Assembly (NCBI GenBank): GCA_958298945.1
Contig: OY282607.1
Coordinates: 30,698,500-30,762,499, forward strand
From: Atherix ibis
Lineage: Eukaryota > Arthropoda > Insecta > Diptera > Athericidae
Length of the DNA: 64,000 nt
Reading direction: 5' to 3'
Of this stretch, positions 23,722 to 34,859 are shown piece after piece. Within the stretch, counting starts at the first letter, position 1, and each line of letters opens with the position of its first letter. The notes beneath the pieces are model-generated. The model saw nothing but the letters and a program-made list of their open reading frames with translations. It searched no databases and was not told where the DNA came from. Made by a program: the position numbers and the translations under genes.

Positions 23722-24418
23722 TGAGGTCTGCTCAAAAAGTATCGCGAATTTTGAATTTCCGTGGGTTATGTATAATCCATTGTCGATTTTTTTGTGGCAT
23801 TATGTTGGTACTCATGTCTCTCACTTATGCCGACAAGTTCGGCCATTTTGAATGTTCAGTTAATTTTTTACAGCTGCTTTTCTTGCACGTGTTTTGGCTC
23901 GTCTTCGATTTTTCCCCCATTCCAAAAAATTGATCCAAGAATCTGTTTCGGGAACAAGAAATAAAAACAGGGGGCCAGATCTAGGGAATACGGTGGCTGC
24001 GGCATTATTAGTATGTTGTCTTTCACTAAAAAATCGCGCACAAGCAACGATCATGGTGCAAAAGCCAATTTTTGTTCTTCCACAAATCCGGGCATTTCTG
24101 ACGGATTGTTTCACTCAACTTGGGCATAACTTGCAGGTAATATTCCTTCTTGACCGTTCTACCCTGTGGCAAGAACTCATGATACACTACGCCCCTGTAA
24201 TCGAAGACTTGGCGCGCTTTTTTCTATCTTGGCTCTTGCGGCAGCATCCATTGGGATGATTGAGCATTGGTTTCCACGTCATAACCATGAACCCATGATT
24301 CGTTATCAGTTATGATCCTCTGCAGCAAATTTGGGTCATCGCAGGCAGAGTCCAGCAGCTCTTTAGCAATGTTAATGGGATGCTGTTTTTGGCTCAGATA
24401 CTTTTTGAGCAGACCTCG
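23722..24418. mobile_element. mariner family A, copy A5, chimeric with inverted interior
   Basis: The left part (23722-23942) is the 5' end of family A in plus orientation: TGAGGTCTGCTCAAAAAGTA, then the leader to the start region (CCAAGAATCTG). From 23943 the sequence switches to minus orientation, beginning at the codons for FLFLVPET near D3. It continues through LIMPQ-region DNA, the 19-bp D2 deletion shared with A4, and the VNKEYYL and GDESW areas, then jumps from the QKQH codons to the closing terminal repeat AGGTCTGCTCAAAAAGTATC (minus). D1-region DNA is present, but no usable frame remains. Confidence 0.8.
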
Positions 24419-24599
24419 TTTACCGCCTAAAAAAATTGTGTGCTTGATAAATAATGTTCATCATGGGCTTGACATCCTTAAGTTAAACTCGAGTCTTCAT
24501 CAAGCTTAACATAAAATTTGATGGCAGATCGTTACTTCAAATTTTTGCAGTAGTAACACACTACAAAAACACAACTTCACTTATCACGCAATATCAAAA

Positions 24600-24690
24600 T
24601 GGGTTGAAACATCTAGAAGGGACTAACGTACAAACTATATGGAGCTGAAATTCTGGTATTGTCAGATTGCTTTAAGTGTTGCCAGTCTTA
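24600..24690 (-). repeat. Terminal fragment of mariner family D (D2)
   Basis: On the minus strand it reads GGCAACACT, about 35 bases later AGTTTGTACGTTAGTCCCTT, then CTAGATGTTTCAACCC. It matches the left ends of D1 (4805-4870) and D3 (29045-29095). No coding part follows. Confidence 0.6.
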
Positions 24691-25484
24691 TTTCTTTTCT
24701 GCCACTATTCGTAAATTTTGTACAAAGTACTTAAGAATCGCATAAATAATATCCGCATTATTTTGTAAATTCCCTTTAACTACTCAAAAATTATATTTCT
24801 ATTAAACTTGAAACTTTATTAAATTAAAAGTTTAATTTTTACAGAAATCTTTTAGTCTGATTTATAAAATATATTAAATTTATTCCATTTATTAGAAATT
24901 ATTTTAACAAATAACTTTATAAGTGGCATCAATCATTAAAATTCACATAATAACATTGATGCTTTAAAAATGTTTTAAATTTCAAATGATGCAATTTTAT
25001 TTGCTTTTAGAATTCTATAAATTTTTCATCTCAGAAAATAATTTCTTATTATATGCTCAGCTCTGTTACTTGTCATCCAATTAGAAGATGAATTGTGCTA
25101 AAGAAATTTTTGCACTTAACTATTAAAAATTATTTAAAAAGTTTGAAATTCTTTGAAAAATGTTGGAATAATTTTATTATTACAAAATTCATGTTGAGAA
25201 GAATTTTCTTTCAAGTAGGAATCAAGCTTAATTGGAAGTAATGTTTTTTAAAAGTTTCTAATTTTCTTTATTATGAGTTAATTGATTGTCTAATTTTGCT
25301 TGTACGAGTATACTTTTAAAGTAGTCTCTTTTGTTCATATTTTAAGACATTACATTTTTGGCACATTTTAGATTAAACAAAAATTGGTTCACTTGGATGA
25401 GTTTAAAATATTGAATAAATTTAAAAGTTCAAGATCTATAGGACAGTACGTGCTAAAGGTAGACTTATAATTTTAAATTGACGC
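24691..25484. other. AT-rich non-coding DNA
   Basis: No gene or repeat boundary recognised. Confidence 0.5.
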
Positions 25485-26116
25485 CATTTTGATTAGCTGT
25501 CATTTTGTTAGTTGATATTTGATAATCATAGAGAGTAGATATTGAAAAAATTATTGTGGAGTATAATAATCAACGTCGTTTAATATGACCCCGAGAAAAT
25601 TACGTAGGTCAGATAGAAAAATATGGATCGATAGGCCAAAGCGTAGCCATTTTAGAACCAACTGCTCAACTGAAAATATTGTTGCGGTCCTTGAAAATAT
25701 AGCGGAAACTTCGGGAACCTCCATAACGCATCATGCATAAGAATTAAATCTTTCTCAACAGATTCTGTGAAACATTTCACATAAAGCTTTGCACAAATAA
25801 AAATTTTCCGTACAAAATTCAGGTGATACAAGAATTTTTGCCCGGATTTCATATGCTTTGCCAGCCATGGAGTGACTAACATGCATTCCAAAGCTCCAAG
25901 ACAAAAATCTGATTTTTACAGAAAAACATTTTTTTTTACTTTAGCAGTTTTTAAATTATTTTGACAAGTTGATACTTTTATAAATAAACTGTACACTCCT
26001 GGGTTCTGGCAGATCCTACAGAACTTTGACATTCGAGAATTTGGCCAATCTTAGATTAAAGAATACCTGATAAGGCCCGTACATAAGATTTTCGTATATG
26101 GTATGTATACACAATT
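25485..26116 (+). mobile_element. DD41D (rosa-type) mariner, copy G3, N-terminal half
   Basis: Plus-strand frames read STENIVAVLENIAETSGTSI, then ELNLSQQIL and KIQVIQEFLPGFHM, corresponding to the second helix-turn-helix and linker of DD41D transposases. The following NLIFTEKHFFF lines up with IIFSDEAHFHL, with the first catalytic Asp replaced by Glu. Several stops and one frameshift are present. The C-terminal half continues after an inserted segment, at about 27440. Confidence 0.6.
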
Positions 26117-27402
26117 TTGTGGCACAATTATTGCAGAAGCGGCGAGAAATCGTACTTCTTATATAATTTTGTGTAGATTTTTTATGTAGACATGACATCT
26201 ACTGCCATCTAGTTTTCGTAATTGAAATTTATTGAATTGCAAAAGCATTATTTATATTCATTTTAATTCATTTATTGCAAACAAAAATACAATTTAAATA
26301 CAACGATAGGCAATTTTTATTTTTTGTACAATCTTTTGATACGAAATGGAATTTTATTTTAGGTTTATTATTTATTTCGTAAATATCAATCAAATATAAA
26401 GCGCCCCAATTTTGTAGACTTTCGGAGGGTTTTAAAACGTACCATTCTCCATGAAAGTGGTAACATACCGAAATGCTTATCTTTTCTTGTAATTTTTCAA
26501 GTTGTTATTTTGGCACATCGGAAAGTGCAAGTAAAAGTATATTTTTCATCTATTTAGAAGTATTTACGAAAAAGTAAGTATTTATATAGCTAATAATATT
26601 GTTAATTACATTTAATAGGAAGTTTTTATTTCAGAAAATTAAGTGTTTTGTCAAGAATTGTTTTTCATAAAATGAAATGAGGAAACCGGGAATTTTTTTC
26701 TTTCGGTAAGTTGACGTCTTCATTTTTACTAAGCAAAATAAGAAAAATTTAGTTTGTGATGTGTCTAAATGGCTTTTAGTGATTTATTTTGTCCAAAAAG
26801 TGGTCAAAAAGTGAAAAGTTCGGCATTCAATAAATGTAAACAATTGTCATGTTGACAGTTCAATGTTTACCAGAAAATAGTTCAGTGCCGGTGTATATAA
26901 AGTGTATGTAAGAAAATTTTAAGGGAGCGAATTTTTCAGTCTGTTTTCCATTAATGTTTTCATTGTATTAAAATAAATAAAGTGTATTCGGCGGTAGTCT
27001 TATTATTTAAATAAATTTGTTTGCATTTTTGCTGTCGCTATCTCTATTCGACTATTTAGTTATTTATTATTTAAATATATGCTCTTCCACTTTAGAATTA
27101 TATTTTAATAAATAATATATAGTGAAATAAATAAAACGAAAATATATGAAATATATAAATAATATTTTAAAATAGAATACTGTGTTTTATTGCAAATTTC
27201 CAAACCTTATTCCATTAAACAACAAAATTCGCAATATTAAAAAATCTATTTGTTTACGCATAAATGAGATCACATATCAATAAAAATGGTTTTAAACAAA
27301 CCGCTTCAATCGCAAACTGAAGTTTCAAATTGCTAACCCCCCCAAATAATTTTGCTTGTGGCTGCGTTCTACGAATGTATTGCCAACAAAATTGTGCCAC
27401 AA
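26117..27402. mobile_element. Insertion with short inverted ends inside G3
   Basis: Bounded by TTGTGGCACAATTATTG (26117-26133) and the inverted TTGTGGCACAATTTTG at 27387-27402. It separates the two halves of a DD41D transposase. The interior is AT-rich with no frame or transposase. A non-autonomous DNA element is the simplest reading, but no target-site duplication is confirmed. Confidence 0.4.
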
Positions 27403-27439
27403 TTTTTGTGTAGACACCTACTCAGTTCTTCTATAATCT

Positions 27440-27790
27440 AAGGGGCCAATTGGGGTTTAACGATGTGTGTTTTCAATATGACAGCACTGCTTCACAAATT
27501 TCACGTGCTACAATGGATATTCCGGACCCAATGTTTCCTGACGGATTTATGTCAAAAAGTGGTGATGGTGATTGTGCATTTTACTCTCCCAGCTAAACCG
27601 CTACCAATTTCTTCCAGAGGGACGCTACAGCTCTATGCTAATCGATCAGATATAATAGGACTACCTATACAATGAAATTAAAGAAATTATGCTGAAAGCG
27701 TGCGAAAATATTTTGAAATATGTCACAAAAGAATAGACATTTGCCACGAGGTCAGAGGTGACCAATTGGCCGATACAAGTCTTCATAAAT
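27440..27790 (+). mobile_element. DD41D mariner, copy G3, C-terminal half
   Basis: Reads VCFQYDSTASQISRATMDI, matching the WFQQDGATxHTARxTM block with catalytic Asp 2 kept. Later come LQLYANRSDII and, after two stops, RIDICHEVRGDQLADTSLHK, matching the conserved C-terminal RxxxCxxxxGxHLxD tail. The D3 motif is not recognisable. Same orientation as the N-terminal half. Confidence 0.6.
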
Positions 27791-27799
27791 AATTTTGTT

Positions 27800-29035
27800 T
27801 AACCAAATTATTGTTTTTTTTATTTTAATCCAAAATTATTTGAAAACATGCAAATTTATCTTCAGAACATATTATATTTAATATAATTTTTGAAATTTAA
27901 TTGTTAATTTTAAAGCTATTCAAATTAAAATTAAATTCAGAGTGAAATTCATAATAAACTATAAAATAAGTTTATTAAATTTAATAGAAAACACTTTATA
28001 TTAAAATAATATTTGTAAAGAATTTAGAATAGGTAAATTTGCAATTTGAATTATTTTTGTTTGTACGAGTATATAGTATATTTGAGTGAAGTGAAGAAAT
28101 ATGTTTCTTCGTTTTGCATAATTGATTGCGTTGATTTTCATGAAAGTATAAAACCGTGTATACCATATATTTGTTTGCCATACCAAATTTTGGAGGACAT
28201 GAAAAGATTTTCTATAAAATACGATACATTTGAATTTGGACAAGTATACCGACTCAGAATTCTGACAAGTATCGAATCTGGTTAGGGCAATAAGTAAATA
28301 TGTTTTAGCAAATATATGTAATCCTGTTCAACGAAAATGCGAAGTTCATGAACAGAATTTGTTGATTTATTCAATTTTTGATTAGAGGTGATGGTATTGG
28401 TTGCAAAAGGGGTTTTGTTAATAATATCGGTGGTTCTGTTCGTATAGATATTTTGCGGATAAATAATTCTCGAAAATTTATCGATGCATTTATTAAGAGC
28501 AATTTGAATGCCTGTTAAATATGAATAAAATTCTCTCAACACAAATACGTAACGATATAAAATGAAATAATTTCACCAATCCATTGATTTGCCTATTCGT
28601 ATATAATATTTGAGAGGATTATATGCAGACCATGGCCATATTGATTGATTAAATGTGTTTCGGTTGAATGTACGAATATGTTTTGTTGTACAGGCAATTT
28701 GCGTAGAGTAATTTACATTTAACTGACCGAAATTCACAGTTTATTAACTCCAAATGGTAATAAATAAACTCGCATTATTTGTTTTAATATACTATATTTT
28801 TTTTAATTAAAAATATACAATGGTTTTAGTTTCAGGTTTATTTTTACTTATAGGTAATTAATGAATTTTCGAAATCAAAATTTCGAACTGATTGACTGAG
28901 ATAGTATTGTGAGTATATTAAGGTTAAAATAAATAAAATATATGGTGTACAAGAGCGGGTAATGTAATATTTGACTATTTATGAGGTGTGACAGAACAGT
29001 AATGAGGATGGCATCACTGAGAGCTGATAAAACTA
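27800..29035. other. AT-rich non-coding DNA
   Basis: No supported gene. Small open frames on both strands at 27996-28542 lack motifs. Confidence 0.5.
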
Positions 29036-29044
29036 CGGATTTCC

Positions 29045-29600
29045 GTTCCATATAGGTAGTTTGTACGTTAGTACCTCCTAGAAGTGTAGTTTCAAGCTCG
29101 TTCGATAACTATGCGACCTTGTTTAGCTGGATAAGTCCGCGAGTTGGAATTACGAAATACGGAATATTATGTCTTAAAAGCATGAATTTACGGGTAGCAT
29201 TAAGAACAGTAGAAATACCGAGAAGCAGTGGAATAAGAACATTGCTAAGAGATGGGACGTGTGAAGGGTCTTGTGAGTAGTCCTTCAAAGGCTCAGAAAG
29301 ATCGTTCTTCGTATAACAGCTGGTATTGTAGATATTTGGATGCTCTCTAATCTATGTTCATGATTTTTTGTAGGAAAAAATAGTTCCTGATTAAAATCTA
29401 TGTGACTATTTTTTGTTTCCCAAAATGTCTTTTTTTTTTTTTTTGTCGATAATTACAAAAGTCTTTTTATTGAGCAGTTGATGGCGATTGCAGTTGAAAA
29501 TTTTCCCTACTGCCAGGAAGAGTGAAAACCACGCAATAACCGATGTATAGATGTCCAAGAGAAATACTTTGAAAAGGATAACATTACTAAAAATAAAGCA
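29045..29600 (+). mobile_element. mariner family D, copy D3, decayed
   Basis: Left end GTTTGTACGTTAGTACCTCC followed by TAGAAGTGTAGTTTC as in D1 and D2. Near 29370-29430 the plus strand reads CDYFLFPKM after a VPD-stop-NL patch, which is the third catalytic Asp block. About 29490-29590 reads VENFPYCQEE, a stop, then NNRCIDVQEKYFEKDNI, the mariner C-terminus. Upstream catalytic motifs are not readable, and the 3' terminal repeat was not found. Confidence 0.6.
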
Positions 29601-29689
29601 ATCTAATTACTTTTCTGTCATCGAAAAGAGGAACATTTAATTAACGATGGATCACATTTTGATGAACAATAAGAGTAAAGGTAACATGT

Positions 29690-30285
29690 ATACTATTTCG
29701 TCTATTTGCTTATAATCTACATCTCGTTAGGCAATCTTAGAGCTTACGGATTTTTATCAGCTATTAAAATTGCATACTGTATATTATTGAATGACGTAGA
29801 GATACAGATAATTTTTAGGGTAGGCCTATCAGGAGCATAAATATTTTATTTTTATAAAGTAGGACCAAGAATGCTCCTCTGAGAGATGCCAGTTTTAATA
29901 GATGTTATGTTGGACTATTATTGGTATTCATTAATTTGGAAGTTACTTCCGACAAATGAGATTTAATGTGGACATGAGGAAGGATGCTCTTGAGTTTTCA
30001 TAGTAGTCTAGCATACCAGATACGGTCAGAGATCTATACTATTGTATATCGAGGAATACATTCGGATAATATGCATATTTTCATAAGAGAGAATGTAATA
30101 TATTCGGTAACAAGATGATATTGATGGATGGTGGAATGTTGAGTTCGGAAACCAAACTTATGAACAGGAATAATATTGAAGGACTCATGAATGGGGCAAA
30201 GATATTTGAATAATAGTTTGCAGAATCTAGAAGGAATTATTATTGGAAGAGGAGTTAATATATATATCATGTTCTATTTTACTGA
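29690..30285 (-). mobile_element. Jockey-like LINE reverse transcriptase fragment
   Basis: The minus-strand frame 30270-30034 reads PSRFCKLLFKYLCPI and NIIPVHKFGFRTQHSTIHQ, matching the RT motif around HQFGFRxxHST of Jockey-type LINEs. Further along, about 29870-29960, LRGAFLVLLYK corresponds to the PQGSVLGPxLYN box. Frameshifts and stops are frequent. Endonuclease and poly(A) tail not seen. Confidence 0.6.
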
Positions 30286-30289
30286 AATA

Positions 30290-31635
30290 TGTATTATTTT
30301 TAATGTTATTTGAATGGTGTAAAAATTTGAAACATATTAATTTTCATAGTTTATTCCCACATTAAGTAGCATCTGAATATTGAGTATATTGAATTCAAGA
30401 AAATCCTTACTTACGACTATGTTAAAGATGCTTTTAATTGACCATTTAATTAATAATAAATTACCAAAAAAAAAAAAGAATATAAAACACAAATCAGCTA
30501 AAGTAAAAAAAAAATCTTACTCGAAGTTATTTTATACAAATTGCTTTCTAATGAAAAATAATACTTAATAAATATTCGTGGGTTAAAACGTAAAGATAAT
30601 TTTTCTTGTAAAAGGTTTCATTATCAAAATAAATGTGCAAAAAACGTTTTCAATTTTTTATTTTTTTTTCCTTCTAAATCTGCTATTAAAATGGTTTATA
30701 AATATATTGATGCGATGCATTATCTTCGGTTGATACACTGCTATATGGTAAAAAACCAAACCCCATTTAAATAGATGAGCGTTTAAGTCAAAAACAGGAA
30801 ATGTATGTAAGCCAAATAGAATGCGAACAAGGTTGGTTTTGTATAAATTTCACCCTCCCTATGTCATGTAGATATCCTTACTAAAACGTGTAATGGCATG
30901 CTCAGTGGGAAACGAGCTCAAACGATTGAACCTTCGCTTTTAATAGGACATTACCGTAGGTAGAAAAAAAATGCTTCCTTCTAAAAAAAATCCTAAATGA
31001 TAATGTGCATGTATGTATACGTGTACCTTTATATAAATGAAGTTAATAATATAGAATAAAAGTACATAATGTATGATAGAAAACAGTATGCTATATGATG
31101 TAAAGGAATTTGCAATAGTTTGGCAAGAAAAAATATAAAAACGATTTTATTTTGTTTTATCTTTTATAATGTTTAGCCATAAAAAACACATTTCCAGATA
31201 AGAGTATTTTTATAAATTTAGCTAGTAAGTAGTTCTCTATTAAGTATACTGAAGTTATTATGCAAAATATTACTTGACATATAAAAGACTGAAATCGGAA
31301 AATATCACTTTTTACAAAATTTTTACTTTTTGAAAAACTATTAAAAAAGTGGTTTTTATAATAAATTTTTTTTCTTTATTTTATTGCAAAATATCTGAAC
31401 CAAAAGACAAATGATAAGCCTACCATAATAAAATTTTTACAACCGCAAAAACTCTCAAAAATAATAAAAGAATATGCAGTCGTGTTCCATACTATTGGAA
31501 AATTCATTTTAAATTATTACGTATATAAGCAAAACTTAGTATTTTAATAAATTGATGGATTAATGATGTTTAAGTCGTTGATGGGTATTTATAGGAAAAG
31601 AAGTGAAAAAAAATACTTTTTATGATGAGACAGAA
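30290..31635. other. AT-rich non-coding DNA
   Basis: Long A and T runs, no supported gene or repeat. Confidence 0.5.
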
Positions 31636-31639
31636 TCAC

Positions 31640-32116
31640 ATCACGAACAAATGGGACTGTCTGATCTCAAGGAATTGGAAGGCTCAGCCGATTTCTAGTC
31701 CATAAGTCCAAATAGAAGTCGAAGTATTTGTCGATATCATCTGTTTAGTTCTAATCTCTTAAATTTTGTATGTGAATTCTATATCAAGTGTTTGTCTAAG
31801 TTTAGGCCTAGATATTGGACTTGTGATATTTCACTATCATAAAGATATATAAGACGACTTGCTGTATGGTAAAGAGTAAAAGTTACGTGTATACATTTGC
31901 GTTCGTTAGCATTGATTCGCCACTTGGTATGCAAGTCATGGAGGATTTGGATTTGGGTTTTGAAAATTTCGCAAACATGACAGAAATGCGAAATAGGCCA
32001 TATCTTCTACTAGATACGAAATAGGCCATAGATTTAGATTTTTAATGTGTACATTTTAAAGAGAATACGGGCAAGTATGATGCCATGTGGAACACCACTG
32101 GCTATTGGGGGATATT
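31640..32116 (-). mobile_element. Jockey-like LINE reverse transcriptase fragment
   Basis: Minus-strand pieces read GVPHGIILARILFKMYT (the PQGSVLGPxL box), then LHTKWRINANERKCIHVTFT and ISQVQYLGLNLDKHL. These are the thumb-region motifs WRIxxNxxKxxHxxFT and VxYLGxxLDxxL of Jockey-type polymerases. The YADD segment between them is lost. Stops present. A separate insertion from the fragment at 29690, judging by overlapping motif content. Confidence 0.6.
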
Positions 32117-32223
32117 AACATATCTAAATATAAAATGATATTGTTTGGTTATATATTATTAGGCATTTTATAGTGCCACAAATATGAGTTCTTTTGACGA
32201 CTGAGGGCATTCTATGGTGCCAT

Positions 32224-33052
32224 GCATATTCGATTTTCGATTTTTTGTGGCGTTATATTGGTACTCATGTTTCTCACTTATGCCCAAAAGTTCCGCCATT
32301 TTGAATGTTCAGTAAATTTATGATAGCTGCTTTGCTTGAACGTGTTTTGGATCGTCTTCGATTTTTGCTCAGTTTCGACCAAAAACAGCATGGCATTAAC
32401 ATTGCTAAGGAGCTGTTGGACTCTGTCCGCGATGACTCAAATTTGCTCCAGAGAACCATAACTGGGTTTATGGTTATGACGTGGAAACCAAAGCTCAATC
32501 ATCCCAATGGAAGCTACCGCACGAGCCAAGACAGCCAAGTTCGGTCGAATGTGAAGGTTTTGCTTACAGTTTTCTTCGATTGCACGGGCTTGATGTATCA
32601 CGACAAGATAGAATGGTCAATAAGGAATATTACCTGCAAGTTATGCGCAAGTTGCGTGAAGCAATCCGTCAGAAACGTCCGGATTTGTGGGAGAACAAAA
32701 ATTGACTTTTCCCATTTCTGGCCAAAAACAACACACTATGTTAATAATGCCGCAGCCACCGTATTCCCCAGATCTGGCCCCTGTGACTTTTTCTTGTTCC
32801 CAAAACTGAAGAGCCCCATAAAAGGACGACGCTACACTACAATTGAGGAGATAAAGACGGCATCGAAGGAGGAGCTGAACAAGATCACAAAAAATGATTT
32901 TTTTAAAGTGCTTCGAGTATTGGAAAAAACGTTGGTACAAGTGTATAATATCTGGTGGGGATTAATTTGAAGGGGACAAAATAGATATTCATGAATAAAT
33001 AAATAATTTTTGAAAAAATACAAAATTCGCGATACTTTTTGAACACACCTCG
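32224..33052 (+). mobile_element. mariner family A, copy A6, 5'-truncated deletion derivative
   Basis: Starts inside the 5' leader at GCATATTCGATTTTCGATTT; the left terminal repeat is missing. The right end ACTTTTTGAACACACCTCG is kept. It has a 221-residue open frame at 32305-32970. It carries both deletion junctions seen in A1 and A9: loss of the helix-turn-helix (32356-32380) and of D2 (about 32705-32722). A third small deletion removes D1 (ITGFMVMTWK instead of TGDESWVYGYDVETK). D3 is altered: SGPCDFFLFPKLKSP follows a shifted PYSPDL. Inactive despite the long frame. Confidence 0.88.
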
Positions 33053-33055
33053 TAT

Positions 33056-33320
33056 TTGTTGGCATTCGTTAAGAATATGGGATATAATAAGAAGAGTTAT
33101 CTTCTTTTCTATTATTTGGCCAATGGTTAAAAAGAAATTTTTTACAATTGGTCCAATTTATTTGAGCTTGCAGGACCAAATATATTAAATGCCATTTGCA
33201 AAGTAGATGCGATAAATTTTGGGATTACAGAGATAAGAGGGCGATGGACAGCATCTCTCACTAGTTGATAAACTCATGCATTACCGAAGATATCAGCATG
33301 ATCTGGAACTATAGGCAAAT
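33056..33320 (-). mobile_element. LINE RNase H fragment
   Basis: Minus strand reads PDHADIFGNA, a stop, then VYQLVRDAVHRPLI, matching the GHADIxGNExADxLxREA box of LINE-encoded RNase H. FLLYPIFLTNA follows, as in the 19.5 kb LINE. It directly abuts the right end of A6. Confidence 0.5.
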
Positions 33321-34060
33321 CAACATTTTTGTTTTTTAGCAATCAATACCGAATGCAGTTTCAAATTAAGTTATCTGATGAACCACAAGTGGCATCCAAA
33401 GTTATGAGCCACAAATGGCATCCATCTGTCTTTGAGGACTATGTGTATAACCAGTACGTACAAGTGAAAACATTACAAAGATTCTTTTTTAAAAGAATTA
33501 AAGATAATTTATTTATCTAGAAGCAGGACTCAGTCGTTTACTCGTATACACGTATGGTATTTATTTACTCTAAAGTTACATTTTGATTATAATATAATGT
33601 AGACTGCCAAAAGTTCTCGCTGAAGAAACAATAATAAATAAGACGTATTGGGATGCAGAACGGGATGATATTTTTCGTAACACTGGCATAAATTTATATT
33701 TTTTTTTAATGATTGCGATATATTGAAGCGGTACCACAAATAAGCCCTACAAAGCCTGTAACAGTTACACGTGGGACGAGCACATTAACTATGTCCAAAT
33801 GTAGTAAAACTATGATGAGTATTTCAATTAAACCAATTTAAATGTACCAAATTATTTTGATGATAAATATCTTGTAGATATGATAAGTAAAAAAATGTAT
33901 GAAATAATTAACGGAAAAAATTATAAGCCTCTTTTCACCTATCTATCATATGGTACGAGATATAGAACTCAGTTAACAAAATAGTTTAATTATTGCAATA
34001 TTTGATCAATTGTAATAAATTTATATATCAATGTTATTAAATTTTCTATTTTATCTTTTG
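33321..34060. other. AT-rich non-coding DNA
   Basis: A 63-residue plus-strand frame at 33329-33520 contains a small internal repeat (EPQVASKVMSHKWHPS) but no recognised domain. Nothing else supported. Confidence 0.4.
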
Positions 34061-34064
34061 TTAT

Positions 34065-34850
34065 TTAAAAGTTTGCCAACCTGACAGACAACTTTATTAT
34101 ACAATAAATAAATAAGTAAAGTTTATCTATGCTGATTTGAATTTGGCGCCATCTGTGCGGTAAAGTTTTGCCAACAAAAAAAAAACAGCATGACAACTGA
34201 CAGTTCAGGGTTATTAGAACTGCCATCGTTGTATAAAAGAATAACGCATTCTTGTGCAATATTTTAAAAATAATGAAGTTTTGGCAGCTATTGTTCGCAA
34301 TTTTCATTAAAAATATGATCGGAATGGTGATTTAGCTTCATCAACTGTAAAGAGATTAATTAAATAATTTAGGGATACTGGATCAATTATTGATATTAAA
34401 CAGTCTGGCCGTTGAATTCAACAATTCGTCCAATACAAAATATTGAATTTTGAGATTCCAGGACTATCAATGAATGCAGTTCGTTAAATAGATTATGGAA
34501 CAACAACAAGTGGATGCTGATTTTTCGAACAAAATCATCTTCAACGATGAGGCTTATTTTCACCTTGATGGCTTGGTAAATCGACGAAATTATCGCATTT
34601 GAGATTCAGAAAACTCACAAGTGACTGTTGAGAAACAAATGCATCCACAACGTACTACTTTTCGGTGCGGATTTTGGGATGGACACATTATCGGACCATA
34701 CTTCTTCGAAACTGCTATATGATAATCTAGTTTTTTTGTACCTAAATTGCAAGTGGTTTCACAAGAGGATGCCACATGCTACACGGTCTGTATCAAAATT
34801 ACTTCTTGCGTGATGTTTGGGACATCCTATAGATACTTGACTATAAATTA
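34065..34850 (+). mobile_element. DD41D (rosa-type) mariner, copy G2, decayed
   Basis: Around 34300-34420 the plus strand reads SSTVKRLIK, a stop, then FRDTGSIIDIKQSGR, the N-terminal helix-turn-helix motif of this transposase type. Around 34535-34720 it reads FSNKIIFNDEAYFHLDGLVN, then RCGFWDGHIIGPYFFET, with catalytic Asp 1 in the FNDEAYF block. QEDATCYT near 34760 is a broken D2 block (FQxDGATxHT). Several stops; the linker between motifs is shortened. D3 not found. Confidence 0.7.
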
Positions 34851-34859
34851 TTGAAACAT

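Noticed and set aside
32305..32970. Long 221-residue open frame in A6 as a functional gene
   Set aside because: It is a mariner remnant with helix-turn-helix, D1 and D2 all deleted; the length is fortuitous.
34065..34307. 80-residue minus-strand frame as a gene
   Set aside because: It overlaps the leader of DD41D copy G2 and has no domain.
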